Shown here one piece after another: positions 12,819 through 25,352 of a stretch of 64,000 nt of DNA. Origin of the DNA: Gnetum montanum (lineage: Eukaryota; Streptophyta; Gnetopsida; Gnetales; Gnetaceae); assembly GCA_015680685.1 (NCBI GenBank), contig MNCI01010765.1, positions 44,825 to 108,824 of the forward strand, written 5' to 3'. The position numbers were made by a program, and so were the translations under genes. Positions within the stretch are counted from its first letter, which is position 1, and every line of letters begins with the position of its first letter. The notes under the pieces are model-generated. The model was not told where the DNA came from, ran no database searches, and saw only the letters and a program-made list of their open reading frames with translations.

Positions 12819-15800
12819 AAGAACTAGCTTAAGGATGGTGATCTTAGGGAGAGTTCTCTCACGTGGATAGTGCAAGGCATTTTTGGGGAGGGCACTCTCA
12901 AGGAGAACACTCTTCGAAGGGCCACTATAATGGAGGGACCTCTCATGGAGAATGTTCTTAAGGAGGATGCTCTCAAGGAGGGCATCCTTAGAGAGACTAC
13001 TCTCAGAGAGGGCATTCTCAAGGATGGCAATCTTAGGAAGGATGCTCTCAATGAGGATGATCTCGAGGAAAACACTCAGACGAGGGTGCAAGACACTCTC
13101 ATGTAGGGCACTCTCAAGGAGAACACTATCACAGAGGCTACTCTAACAAAGGCCACTCTTAGGGAAAATGCTCTCAGGGAGGGTGCTTGCAAGAAGGACA
13201 CTCTTCAAGAAGAACAGTCTTCAGAAGGCTACTCTAATAGAGGACTCTCTCAAGGATAACACTCTTGAGGAGGGAATCCCTAGCAAGACTGATCTCAAGG
13301 AGGGAATTCTAATGGAGGATGCTCTACAAGAGAATTCTCTCAACAAGGGTAATTTCGAGGAGAACACTCTTACATCTACAACACAAGGTGCTCTCAGGGA
13401 GAACACTCTGAAGGAGAGTGCTCTCTGGGAGGGCATACTTTGAAAGGGAGCTCTTAATAAGGGAAATCTCAAGGAGAACACTCTCATGTGCATAGCATAA
13501 GGGGCTCTTGAGAAAGGTGATCTCTAGGAGAATGCTCTCTGAAACACTACTCTAATGAAGGAAGCTCTGAGGAAGGGCAATATCACAAAGAAAATTCTTA
13601 AGGTGGATACTCTCGATGAGGTCTTCCTTAGGGAGACCACTCTCAAGGAGGGCATTATCAAGGAGGAAACTCTCAAGGTGAATACTTTCACATGCATAAC
13701 ATAAAGTGATCTCATGGATAATGCTCTCATGGAGGCTTCTCTCAAGGAGAACACTCTAGCAGAGTCTACTCCAATGAAGGCTTCTCTCAGGAAGAACACT
13801 CTTAGGGAGGGTGCTCTCAAGGAGGGAACTCTTCGATAAAATTCTCTCAACAAGGGTGCTCTAGGGAGAATAATCTCGGTGAGGCCACTCTCAAAGAAAA
13901 TTCTCTTTGGAAGGGCATTCTCTAGGAGGGCTCCTTAGGGAGATCGCTCTTAGGGAGGGTACTCTTAGGAAGGGCACTCTCTGGCAAGATGCTCTTAAAG
14001 AGGGTGCTCTCGAGGAGAGCATTTTCATGTGCATAGTGCAAATCACTCTCAAGGAGAACACTCTCTAAAAGGCCACTCTAACTAAGGGTTCTCTTAGGGA
14101 GGGCACTCTCATGAAGAACATTCTTAAGGAGGAAACTCTTAAGGAGGGCATCCTCAAGGAGACCACTCTGAGGGAGGGTGTTCTCAAGAAGGGCACTCTT
14201 AAGAAGGATGCCCTTTGAAAGAAAAATCTCAAGGTGAACACTCTCACATGTGTAACACAAGGTGCTGTCATGGACAACACTCTCATTGAGGCCACTCTCA
14301 AGGAGAACGCTCTCACAGAGGCTACTATAACAAATGTCACTCACAAGGAGAATGCTCTCAAGGATGACCCTCTCAAGAAGGGCCCTCTCAAATAGAACAC
14401 TCTTTATAAGGCCGCTCTAATAGAGAGTGCTCTCAAGCAAAATGCTCTCGAAGAGGGTATCCCTAGTGAGATGGATCTCAAGGAGGGCATTTTAATGGAG
14501 GATGCTCTCCAAGGGAATGCTCTGAAAAAGGGCACTCTTGAGAAAAACACTCTCACATTCATAACGCAAGGTGCTCTCAGGGAGAATGCTCTAAGGAAGA
14601 TCACTCTAAGGAAGAGCACTCTCTAGGATGGTACCCTTTGAGAGGGAGCTCTCAATAAGGGCACTCTCAAGGAGAACACTCTCACCTATGTAGCATAAGG
14701 TGCTCTTGGTGAAGATGCTCTCAAGGAGAACACTCTCTAAAAGGCTACTCTAATGAAGGGTGCTCTCAGGGAGGGCACTCTCACTAAGAACGTTCTTATA
14801 GAGGATGCTCTCGATGAGGGCGTCCTCAAGGAGACCACTCTCAAGGAGGGAATTCTTAGGAAGGGCACTTTTAGGAAAGGCATGCTCTAATAGAACTCTC
14901 TCAATGATGGCACTCTTGAGATGAACACTCTCACATGTGTAATGCAAACTGTTCTCATGGACAACGCTCTCATGGAGGAAGCTATCAAGGAGAACACTGT
15001 TGCAGAGGCCACTCTCAAGGAGAATGCTCTTGGGAAGGGTTCTCTAAAGGAGGAAAATATTTGATAGAATGATCTCAATGAGGGAACTCCAAGGAGAATG
15101 TTGTTGGTGAGGGTCCTATCAAAGAGAATGCTCCTGGATGGTCACTCTAATGGAGGATGATCTAAAGGAGAACAATCTCGGAGAGGGCATCCCTAACGAG
15201 ACCGATCTCAAGGAGGGTGTTGTAATGGAGGAAAATCTCCAAGAGAATGCTCTCAATAAGGGCACTCTTGAGGAGAACACTCTCATGTAAGTAATGCAAG
15301 GTTCTCTCAAGGAGAATGCTCTGAGGAAGGTTGCTCTAAAAGAGACTAGTCTTCAGAAGGGCACCTCCTAAGAGGGAGCTCTCAACTAGGGTGCTCTCGA
15401 GGAGAACACTCTCACATGCTTAGTGAAAGGCACTCTCAAGGAAGGTGCTCTAAAGGATAACACTCTCCAAAAGGCCACTCTAACAACAGCATAACACAAG
15501 GTGCTCTCATGGATAATGCTCTCATTGAGGGTGCTCTCAAGGAGAATGCTCTCATGAAGATCAATCTAATAGAGGCCGCTCTTAGGGAGAACACTCTTAT
15601 TGACTATTCTCTCAAGGAGGGCACTCTTTGAAAAAATGCTCTCAACAAGGGTGCTCCAAGGAGAACACTCCCAATTAGGGCCCTCTCAAAGAGAACACTC
15701 TTCAAAAGGCCACTCTAACAATGGGTGATCTCAAGCAGAATGCTCTAGGGGAGGGCAATCTCATGTAGAATGCTCTTGAGGAGGACACTCTCAAGGAGGG

Positions 15801-16750
15801 TGTCCCCAACAAGACTAATCTTAAGGAGGATGTTCTAATGGAGGTAGCTTTCCAAAAGAATAATCTCAACAAGGGCACTCTTGAGGAGAACACTCTCTCA
15901 TGTGTAATGCAAAGTGCTCTTAAGGAGAACACTCTGAGGGAGGTCGCTCTAAGTGAGAGCGCTGTCTAGGAGGGTGCCCTTTCAGAGGGAGCTCTCAATA
16001 AGGGCACTCTTAAGGAGAACACTCTCACATGTGTAGTGTAAGATGCTCCTGGGGAAAACACTCTCAAGGAAAATTCTCTTCAACATAATACTCTAATGGA
16101 AAAAGCTCTCTAGGAGAACACTCTCAGGAAGGGCGATCTCATGGAGAACGCTCTTAAGAAAGACGCTCTTGAGGAGGGTACCCTTAGGGAGACTACTCTC
16201 AAGGAGGGCATTCTCAGGGAGGGAACTCTTAGGAAGAGTGCTCTTTGAAAGAATCCTCTAAATGAGGGCACTCTCAAGGTGAAAACTCTCACATGCATAA
16301 CACAAGGTGATCTCATGGACAATTCTCTCATGGAGGCCACTCTCAAGGAGAATGCTCTAATGGAGGATGCTTTCAAGGAGAATGCTCTTGGGGAGGGGAA
16401 TCTTTGAAAAAATGCTCTCAATGAGGACACTCTAGTGAGAATGCTTCCAGAGAGGGCAATCTCAAAGAGAATGCTATTCAGAAGGCCACTCTAATGAAGG
16501 GTGCTTTCAAGAAGAATTCTCTTATGGAGGGCCATCTCATGGAGAACGCTCTTAAGGAGGACACTCTCAAGGAGGGTGTCCCTAGGGAGACTACTCTCAA
16601 AGAGGATGTTCTAATGGAGGGTGCTCTTTGAGAGGGAGCTCTCAATGAGAGTGATCTCAAGGAGAACACTCTCACATGTGTAGCACAAGGTGCTCTTGGT
16701 GAAGGCACTCTCAAGGAGAATAATCTCTGAAAGGCCACTCTAACAGAGGA
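12819..16750. repeat. 15-bp tandem array, second block
   Basis: This continues the GGAGAACACTCTCAA-type array after the island, with the same punctuating CACATG(C/T)(A/G)TA...CAAGG element. No coding or RNA features are supported. All open frames are repeat by-products. Confidence 0.9.
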
Positions 16751-17060
16751 GGTTCTTAAGGAGAATGATCATTGAGAGCACTTTCCCTAAGGGAGCCCTT
16801 TCTAGGAGCGATCTCCTTGAGGGCACACTTAGGGAGGAAATCCTCTTAAGAAGTGTTCTCTTTCAGAGTTACTTCCCTAAGGAATACTTGCAAAGGCCAT
16901 GGATGCACTCATGATCACACACCAAATGTGCACTCATGATAGCCTAGGATGCACTCAGCATCACCTAAAAGTGTATTTGTTAAGGCCATGATTGCACTCG
17001 GAATTACCCAAATGTGTATCCATGATGGCCTAAGATGCACTCTTCTTCTCCTGAAAGTGC
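16751..17060. repeat. Degenerate junction with irregular direct repeats
   Basis: The 15-bp periodicity fades and is replaced at about 16898-17060 by irregular direct repeats built around GGCCATGATTGCACTC and GTGCACTCATGAT. No gene is seen. The stretch leads directly into a well-preserved IGS module. Confidence 0.6.
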
Positions 17061-17150
17061 ATCCCAGGGGAGTTGGCCTACCTCCCCTTATATATGTTGA
17101 TTGTGCCAGGTCTAGACATAGCATCGTGCACCCTTATAAATTTGGTCATG
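17061..17150 (-). promoter_or_regulatory. IGS module with best Pol I start-like element
   Basis: On the minus strand this copy reads ATATATAAGGGGAGGTAGG, the closest match in the window to the plant rDNA initiation consensus TATATAAGGGGG. The distal AAATTTATAAGGGTGC element is also intact. The first half of the module, with the inverted repeat, is not recognisable here. Confidence 0.5.
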
Positions 17151-19834
17151 ATGATTGCATTCTCAAATAGAGTGCTCTTAGAGAGAGAGCACTAAGTAAG
17201 GGCACCCTCAAGGAAAACACTCTCAAAGAGGGCCCACTAAGGTAGAACACTCTCACAGAGGGCACTGTTAGTGAGAATTCTCTCTAGAAGGATGCTCTCA
17301 GTGAGAACGATCTAATAGAGGGTGCTCTCAGGGACTATGCTCTCCATGAGAATGCTCTCAATGAGTGTGCTCTCAAGGAGAACATTATCATGTGCATAGT
17401 GCAGGGCACTATTAGGAAGGGTGAACTCAATGAGAACACTCTTAAGAATGCCACTCTAATAGAGGGTGCTCTTCAAGAGAACTCTCTCAATGAGGGTGCT
17501 CTCAAGAAGAACACTCTCACAAGCATAGCACAAGGTGCTCCTAAGGAGGATGATCTCAAGGAGAACACTCTTAGGGAGGCTACTCTAATAGAGGGCACTC
17601 TCATAGAGAATGGTCTTAGGGAAGGTAATCTTAAGAAGGATGCTTTCAAAGAGGGCATCCTCATGGAGGACACTCTCAAAGAGAACACTCTCTATGAGGA
17701 TGCTCCCTAGGAGAACATTCTCACATGCATAGCACAAGGTGCACTTAGGGAGAATGCTCCCATGGAGGGTGCTCTCATGAAGGCCATTCTAATAGAGGGT
17801 TCTCTCTAGGAAAATGCTCTCAAGGAGGGTGCTCTTAGGGAGGGTGCTCTCAAGGAGAACACTCTCATGTGCATAGTGCAAGTTACTCTTAGGAAGAATG
17901 CTCTAAGGAAGGCCGCTCTTAGGGAGAGTGCTCTCTAGGAGGTTACCCTCTGAGAGGGTGCTCTAAATGACAACACTCTTACATTTATAGCATAAGGTGA
18001 TCTTAGGAAGGATGCTCTCAGGAAATTCACTCTAACAAAGGACACTCTCAAGGAGAACACTCACAGAGAACACTCTTACGGAGGACGCTCATAAGGAGGG
18101 TGTCCTTAGGGAGATAGTTCTCAGGGAGGGAATTCTCAAGGAGGACACTCTTAGGATGGGCACTCTTTAAAATAATGATCTCAATGAGGGTACTCTTGAG
18201 GAGAAAAATCTCACATGTGTAGCACAAGGAACTCTCATGGAGAATGCTCTAAGGGAGGCCGCTCTCAGGGAGAGTGCTCTTCAGAAGGATGCCCTCTGGG
18301 AGGCTACTCTAAATGAGGGCACTCTCAAGGAGAACACTCTTACAAGTGTAGTGAAATGCACTCTTAAGGAGGGTGATCTCAAGGAGAATGCTCTCATGGA
18401 GACTACTCTAATGGATGGCACTCTCACATAGAACACTCTCGAGGAGGGCAATCTTAAGGAGGATGCTCTCTGAGAGGGCATCGTTAGTGAGGCCATTCTC
18501 AGTGAGGGAACTCTCATGGAGGGTGTTCTATAAGAGAATGCTCTTAATGATGGTGTTCTCAAGGAGAACACTCTCATGTGCATAGCGCAAGATGCACTTA
18601 GGGAGAACACTCTCACGAGAGGCACTCTTAGGAAGGCTGCTCTAACAGAGGGTGCTCTCTGGGACAATGCTCTCAGGGAGGGCACTCTTAAGGAGGACGC
18701 TTCTCGAGGAGAACACTCTCATGTGTGTAGTGAAAGGAACACTTAGGAAGAACAATCTAAGGGAGGCTACTCTAAGGGAGAGAACTCTCAAGAAAAACAC
18801 TCTCACATGCGTAGTGCAAAGCACTCTTAGGGAGGGTGCTCTCAAGGAGAATGCTCTCTAGAAGGCCACTCTAATGAAGGGCACTCTCAAGGAAAACACT
18901 CTCATGGAGAATGCTCTTAAGGAGGATGCTCTTGAGGAGGGAATCCTTAGGGAGAGTATTCTCATGGAAGGTGTTCTTATGGAGGGCACTCTAAGGAAGG
19001 GTGCTCTCTAAGAGAATGCTCTCAATGAGGGCACTCTTGAGGAGAACACTATCACGTGTGTAGCGTAAGGAACTCTTAGGGAGAATGCTCTAAGGGAGAC
19101 CACTCTTGGGGAGAGTGCTCTTTGAAAGGGCATACTCTGAGAGGGTGCTCTTAATGAGTCTAGTCTCAAGGAGAATAATCTCACATGTGTAGCAGAAGGC
19201 ACTCTCAGGGAGGGCACTCTCAAGGAGAACACTCTCCAGAAGCTTGCTTTAATGGAGGGTGCTCTCAAGGAGAATACTCTCAGGGAGGGCACTCTTAAGG
19301 GGAAAACTCTTGAGGAGGGAATTCTTAGGGAGACCTTTTTTCATGGAGGGTGTTCTTAGGGAGGTCATTCTTCAAGAGAATGCTCTCAATGAGGATGCTT
19401 TTGAAGAGAACACTCTCACGTGCATAGCGCAAGGTGCTCTTAGGGAGGGCACTCTCAAGGTGAACACTCTCACATGTGTAGCATAAGGCACTCTCAAGAA
19501 GAATGTTATTAGTGAAAACACTCTCTACAAGAATGTTCTCATGAAGGGCACTCCCACAGAGAGCGTGCTCACGTTGAGCATGGTTAGGAAGGGCACTGTC
19601 ATAAAGAATGCCCTCAAGGAGGGTATTATTGAGGAGAACACTTTTAGGAAGGCCACTCTTAGGAAGAGCACTCTCTAATAGAATGTTCTTAATGAGGACT
19701 CTCTCATGGAGAACACTCTCAAATGCATAAAAGAAGGATATTTTAGGGAGGAAACTCCTAAAGAGAACACCATCACATGTGCAACAAGAGGCACTCCTAG
19801 GGATAGTGCTCTTACAAGCGCTGCATGAGGTGCT
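17151..19834. repeat. 15-bp tandem array, third block
   Basis: This block follows the module at 17061-17150 and ends at the half-module that the outer retrotransposon interrupts. It has the same 15-bp unit and the same punctuating element as the other blocks. No genes are supported. Confidence 0.9.
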
Positions 19835-19886
19835 CTTGTGAGAGCACTCTTGCTAGTGCAGCTATGTGAGGTGCTCCCATGGAGAG
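19835..19886 (-). promoter_or_regulatory. IGS module split by retrotransposon (first half)
   Basis: This is the first half of a module, ending GGTGCTCCCATGGAGAG. The second half resumes at 54090-54210 with CACTCTCATGAGATCAC. Other module copies run without a break across the same point, so the junction gives a precise pre-insertion site for the 34-kb element. The duplicated target is GAGAG on the left (19882-19886) and AAGAG on the right (54090-54094). Confidence 0.75.
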
Positions 19887-22075
19887 TGAAAACGTCACAA
19901 AAATTTTTTCCTAGCACTTTCAGACAAGATTCAAGCTAAGTCGTACAGCCACCCAAGCATGAATACAGCATGACCAAACTTGGAGGTCTCCGAAATAGCC
20001 CTCGATGGTCCATGATTCAATAGGTAGGGTCCTCCAGGGTCCATAGGAAACTATAATAACTTTTGGCATCTAGAATCAAAAGTTTCAGGCTCAAAATGCT
20101 TGTTTTTGGCTAAGTAAACTTTGGTCACGCTGTAGCTTACACTGCCTAGTGTAAGGATCAGCGTCACCAACTTTTGGAGCCCCAAAATTGACTCAAAATA
20201 GGCCGAAATCGAGCATAGAGACCCCCATGACCTTCACTGAGGTCCCTAGTAGTTGCCAACCTCTAGAAAATCAATATTAGGGCCTCAAATATTCCACTTT
20301 GACTTGGTGATGCTAAGGTTACTTTTCAGACGCTGCCCAGCGTAAGGATCAGCGTCACCAACTTTTGGAGACTCGAAACTGACTCAAAATAGGCTGAAAT
20401 TAAGCAAATAGATCTCCCATGACCTTCACCAAGGTCTCCATCAGCTCGTAGTCTCCATAAAATTAAGATTTGGGCCTCAAATATGCCACTTTGACTTGGT
20501 GACGCTGGGGTTACTTTTCAGACGTTGCACAACGTAAGGCTTAGCACCACCAACTTTTGGAGCCCCGAAACTGAGTCAAAACATTGTAAAATCAAGCACA
20601 AGGATCCCATGCCCTTCAAAAAGGTCCCCAGTAGCTCCCAACCTCCAGAAAATCAAGATTTGGGCCTCAAATATGCTACTTTGACTTGGTGACGCTGAGG
20701 TTACTTTTCAAACGCTGCATAGCGTAAGGCTCAGCGTCACCAACTTTTGGAGCCCCAAAAATGAGTCAAAACAGGCCAAAATTGAGCACAGGGATCCCCC
20801 ATGACCTTAACCAGGGTCCCCAATAGCTCCCAACCTCTATAAAATAAATATTTGGCCCTCAAATATGCCACTTTGACTTGGTGATGCTAGTGTTACTTTT
20901 CAGATGCTGCATAGCGTAAGGCTCAGCGTCACCAACAAAAATAGAGCCAAAACAGCCTCCGAATGAGCTCAAAAAAGATAAGAAGAACCCTCTGGACCTG
21001 AGGCATGTAGATCCACTTCAAAAATGGGTTTTATAGGTTAAAAATGCGCTCAAAATGCACTGTTTTTAGGTCATACGCTATTAGTCACGCTGACATGCTT
21101 CTAGCAGTGTAAACCCAGCGTAAACACTTTCATACGCTAGACGCTAGATGCTGGACACTAGATGCTGACACTAGGACACACTACAGACATGCCAAAGCTA
21201 GATCCACACATTCTAGAGGCCTTGGTGTAGCAAAAATAACATAGATCTGTAGATCCAGAGGCCAAACATCTAGATCCACTCTTGTACTTTAACATTCTTT
21301 GTACATTTTGTATTTTTGAGCATATCAAGCTCTTACGTTGTGGATCACACATGCCAACGTAAGAGATCTTGGTCATGCTACACCCTGTACATTGTAGAAT
21401 TTTGTGCATCTAGTCAAAATTTTCACACCTTTCACCCGATCCACATTCCTTGCATTCGGTAACCATGGATCTTCCACACAGATCCAAATCTTATGCTCAA
21501 ACCTGCATAAATACCCCAATCTCACACTAAACCGAGGTTGGTAGTTATAAACACACAATAGCATAGAACACTGGGCAAATCTCTCCATACAAAACTTGAT
21601 CATGTTAAACAACTTTGAGCATCCAAATCTCACATGCCGGACACCATTGAGCTAGAAAACCTACACTCTCTCAACATCTGTACACCCTTCACATCGGGGC
21701 TAAACGTCCAGCTTGCAATCATTTTGCAACTACGTTCTGATCGGTGCACTTCTTTGTAATTTTTAATCAATACAAATAGTTACATGTTTGCCAATCATAT
21801 TTATAGTTTACAGTATTTTCTGCTTACGTTGTTTACACCTTGTTTGCGCTTGCTCACATTTACATTTGCATTTGTTTACGATAACCTGGCGCACTGCCAT
21901 TGCGTACGCTAGGGGAAGTCCTTGTTTGATCTATGTGTAGACCATCCAAGGCACTCTGTCTTTATTTTTTCAGCTTTTCCTCATGCGAAGGCAGGGTCTA
22001 CTGTATCTCTCTGGAGATCTTTAGGTGTTCTTTTCTTTCTCTTCCAGCCTTACGTTGATGATTTCGGATAGTATA
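19887..22075 (+). repeat. 5' LTR of outer element
   Basis: A 2.19-kb LTR starting TGAAAACGTCAC and ending GGATAGTATA (expected CA end decayed to TA). It pairs with 51883-54089 along its whole length with many substitutions, so the insertion is old. It contains four units of a 191-bp tandem repeat (20166-20929). Its 3' part, CGAAGGCAGGGTC...GATGATTTCGGA, is shared with the solo LTR at 35959-37171, so the two belong to related families. Confidence 0.9.
20166..20935. repeat. 191-bp tandem repeats with hairpin in 5' LTR
   Basis: Four units start at about 20166, 20357, 20548 and 20738, with a final partial boundary at 20929. Each boundary carries an inverted repeat. The best is at 20686-20743, where TTGGTGACGCTGAG pairs perfectly with CTCAGCGTCACCAA around a 30-nt loop, and the loop holds a smaller near-palindrome, ACGCTGCATAGCGT. 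The other LTR has the same number of units. Confidence 0.85.
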
Positions 22076-22081
22076 GTAAAT

Positions 22082-22100
22082 TGGTGCTAGAAGGAGGGCC
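22082..22100 (+). other. Primer-binding site of outer element
   Basis: TGGTGCTAGAAGGAGGGCC lies six bases after the LTR end. The inner element carries the same 19 bases after its own LTR (41959-41977, minus). I do not assign the tRNA. Confidence 0.65.
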
Positions 22101-22648
22101 ATTTCTCTATTAGATCCACCTCTTAGCATCCCAGATCTAGCATTCACACATTGTTGTCATGTTCCTGCTTGAATCATAGCATCCTACACCTCCCTCTTAG
22201 ATCTAGATGCTGCCCTCAGCATCTTGCACTCTTTTTTCCAGTTTTAGACATTGTTTATAGCTTCCCTCATCCTTACCTTTCTCTTCTGACACTATTCATA
22301 GCATTCAGATTTATGTTTTTTTTTTCATTTTTTTTCTCTCAGACACTGCATCCAACACTTAGTTTTCTCCCCCAGATGTCCCATCCAACATCTAGACACT
22401 GTGCCTTAGCTTCAGACACTGTAGTTTACTCATGCTATAGTTTACTCATGTTGCAGTTTACTCACACTATAGTTTACTCATGTTGTAGTTGAAACGTTGT
22501 TGTATGTTGTTCAACACTTAGCCATATTTTTCTCTCTTCAACACTTAGCCATATTTTCTGTCTGTAATACTTAGCCATATTTTCTCTCTTCAACACTTAG
22601 CCATATTATTTTCTTCCTCTTATGCTGTTACATCTAGACACTTTGACA
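22101..22648 (+). other. Leader of outer element with short tandem repeats
   Basis: Untranslated leader between the primer-binding site and gag. It is pyrimidine-rich and contains two short tandem arrays: TAGTTTACTCATGTTG-type units at about 22420-22490 and four CACTTAGCCATATTTTCT-type units of about 26 bp at 22507-22612. No gene is seen. Confidence 0.6.
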
Positions 22649-25352
22649 ATGGACCCTGTGCACACCAACACCACCGCCATGCCCATTACCAACTTCGGTA
22701 TTACAATCTCAGGTCCCATCATTGCTGCTGAGTCCATAGTTGCCCTTGGCACGATGAATCCTTAGGGGCCATCTTTTCGATCACTGAGACTACAAGGTAT
22801 GAATGCCATGTTCACCATCTTAATGCCTGAAAAATATAATTTTATTTGTGTTAAAATCCAAGCTAACCTGGCTGTTGAATGAGCTGAGTTGAAAGTAAAG
22901 AGACATTATGAGTTAATTTACAAAGGAGGTCATGACTTCATTCCCACTTCGTATGATGTCATCCCACTCACTGAATCCCACCATGAACTCCTATCATAAC
23001 TCCTCATGGCTAGAAACCAAACCTCACATCCACCCACCATAGAATCTCAAAATGGAGATGCGAAAGACAATTTTGTGGCTCAATCCGAACACGGGGATTC
23101 ATACCATGCTCTCAGTCTACATACTTATGCAAACCCATTATTTTACCCATTCACAAGAGAGACCATGTCTCTTCATATAGTTAAAAGCACTCAAGCACAT
23201 GTGCCCCAACAGGAAGTGCCTACTCTTATTCCCACTCTTCCTATGACCGATACTCAACTCAATGTACCCATCCCTACTATTCCTCCAGTCATCACATTAT
23301 CCCCTATCCTACAACTACAACCCCAACAAGCCCCCTCTCAAACTAATGTAGGAGAAAATTTTCCACCCCAAGTAATTGGGATGCCATGCGTCATACCTAC
23401 TTCCACATCCACACACTTCATCCCATGAGTCCAGGTTCATACCACACCCTTAGCTCCTCTAGTACAACACCAAGTACAAAGTTTCCTTTCACAACCCACA
23501 ATTGGCCAATGGCTTGCCCCTGTCGCACAACAAAAACAACAAAAACAACCTACACCTTATGGTATGCCACCCTTAGTAGCACCCATAGTAAATATTCCAT
23601 AAGTGCAAGCTCTGACCACTCAACTTTCTTCTTTTTTGCCCACTGTACAGCAGTCTAATTTGTATGGCACTCAAACTAGCCAACCTACTGCTCCACCAAG
23701 TGCCCAAGAATGGGCTAAAGCCAAAAATATGATGCAAGAACTCACTGATGAGGTAAAATGCCTCAAAACCACTACCAATGAAGAGCTTAAAGTATATACT
23801 TTTACGAAGATGATCCTATTAGCTCTTCGGTACCACCATTAACCTTTCCCAAAGGAGTTTCTTTGTCTCAACTAACTAAATACAACGGGGAGGGAGACCC
23901 CAACACCCATATAGTCACATTTAGACTAGAATGCCTATTGCTTCAGGCTTAGTCCCATGTAATCTTGCATGTGTTTGCCATGTCTCTCACTGGCAAGGCA
24001 TTAGACTGGTACTAAGCCTTGCCTCGTAACTCTATATCCTCTTTAGAGGATCTCTTACACTAGTTCATTACAAGGTTTACATACAACCTAAAACTTGAAA
24101 CAACCTTGGACAATCTAATACAGGTAAAACAAGAACCACTCGAACCTGTACAAAAATTTATCCAAAGATGGAGTGCCTTACTCAACGAACTTCATGAGCC
24201 AATCCCAAAAACATACCTTCTTACGATTCTTAAGGGAGCCATGAATGATTTTGTCAAATCAAAACTGTACTATCTAAATGTGTGCACTCTAAGCCAAGCT
24301 TTTGTACATATTAAAAACATAGAAGAGGTAGCCCAAAATAGCCATGACCCTGCTTACTCAACCTTCAAAAATTAACACACTAAAAAAGATAAAGAAAAGG
24401 CTAAAGCAATAGTAGCAGCAGTAGCAGAGACTCAACCTACCAACATGGGACAGCAAGGTAGACCACCTACTACTCCTGTCAACTATGAGAGAACCACTCC
24501 TACACATACACCTAAACCATCTACCATGCAAGCTACTAACACGGGTCATGCACATACGTTTGAGAGGAAAGACCCTACTGAATACACACTGCTCCCCATG
24601 AAGCGTTCCTAGTTGTTAGATCAACTTTTGAAGGCTAGGGCCATTAAACTCAAGTAGTTGTCTCCAGGGGTAGCCCAGAGACATGACCAATTCTATGAAT
24701 TGGTCAGAAACCTAAGCTTGGTGATACCAAATGAGCCTCCTATTCCAAGAGGCTTTAGACTAGATCGATTTTATGAGTATCATCAACGAAATGGGCATGG
24801 TACTAATTATTGTTTCACCCTCAAAAAAGACATACAATGTATGTCTGATAGGGGTGAAATAACATTTGATGATGCCAACCCTGTTAAACTACAGAATCAA
24901 TCTATTGGCATGTACAAAGATCCCCTTAATACTAAGGAAGATCCTTACGTTATTAACACGATCCATATTGGAAATGAACAAGGAATGCCCAAAAAACCTT
25001 TCATGATTCATGTTCCTCCTACAGCACCAACATCATCCCCGCAATCTTCGTATCCCACATACAATCCACCTACACCTACAAAGCCATTTGTCATTTGTGT
25101 ACCCCCTATCAATGCAATCATAAATGTGCAACCGCCTACCGGGCTTGCTCCCTTTGCGGTCCAGGTGCCACCTAAGGTTGCAACCACAAAGGTACAATCA
25201 CAAAACCAACCAACTCCCTTCATAATTAGGGTACCCAAATAGCCTAATCTTCAACCTCCTACTTCTCAACTGCAAACCAAACTGACCCCATTCATCATCA
25301 TGGTATCTAAAAACCCTGACACACAACCACCTCCAACTATTCAACCACAACC
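22649..25352 (+). pseudogene. gag: gag of outer element, 5' part (broken)
   Basis: Structural polyprotein remnant of the outer element. It begins with ATG at 22649 and reads MDPVHTNTTAMPITN, which matches the start of the inner element's gag (MDFAHATTAAMI). It then has a proline-rich stretch (about 23200-23420) and the retrotransposon gag core: EGDPNTHIVTFR near 23890, TLDNLIQVKQEPLEPVQKF near 24110, LLTILKGAMNDFVK near 24220. A CxxH-like YEYHQRNGHGTNYC near 24775 resembles a decayed zinc knuckle. Stops and frame changes split it into at least five open pieces. It is cut at about 25352 by the inner element and would continue after 43592. Confidence 0.85.

Noticed and set aside
3186-19480. Many open frames of 60-225 codons giving pentad-repeat proteins
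   Set aside because: They arise from a 15-bp tandem repeat that stays open on both strands and several frames. They have no conserved start, no consistent length and no family match.
21901-21960. A 5S rRNA fragment suggested by GGGGAAGTCCTTG (also near 37005 and 53930)
   Set aside because: Only this short stretch resembles 5S. The rest of 5S is absent, and the sequence is a conserved part of the LTR end.
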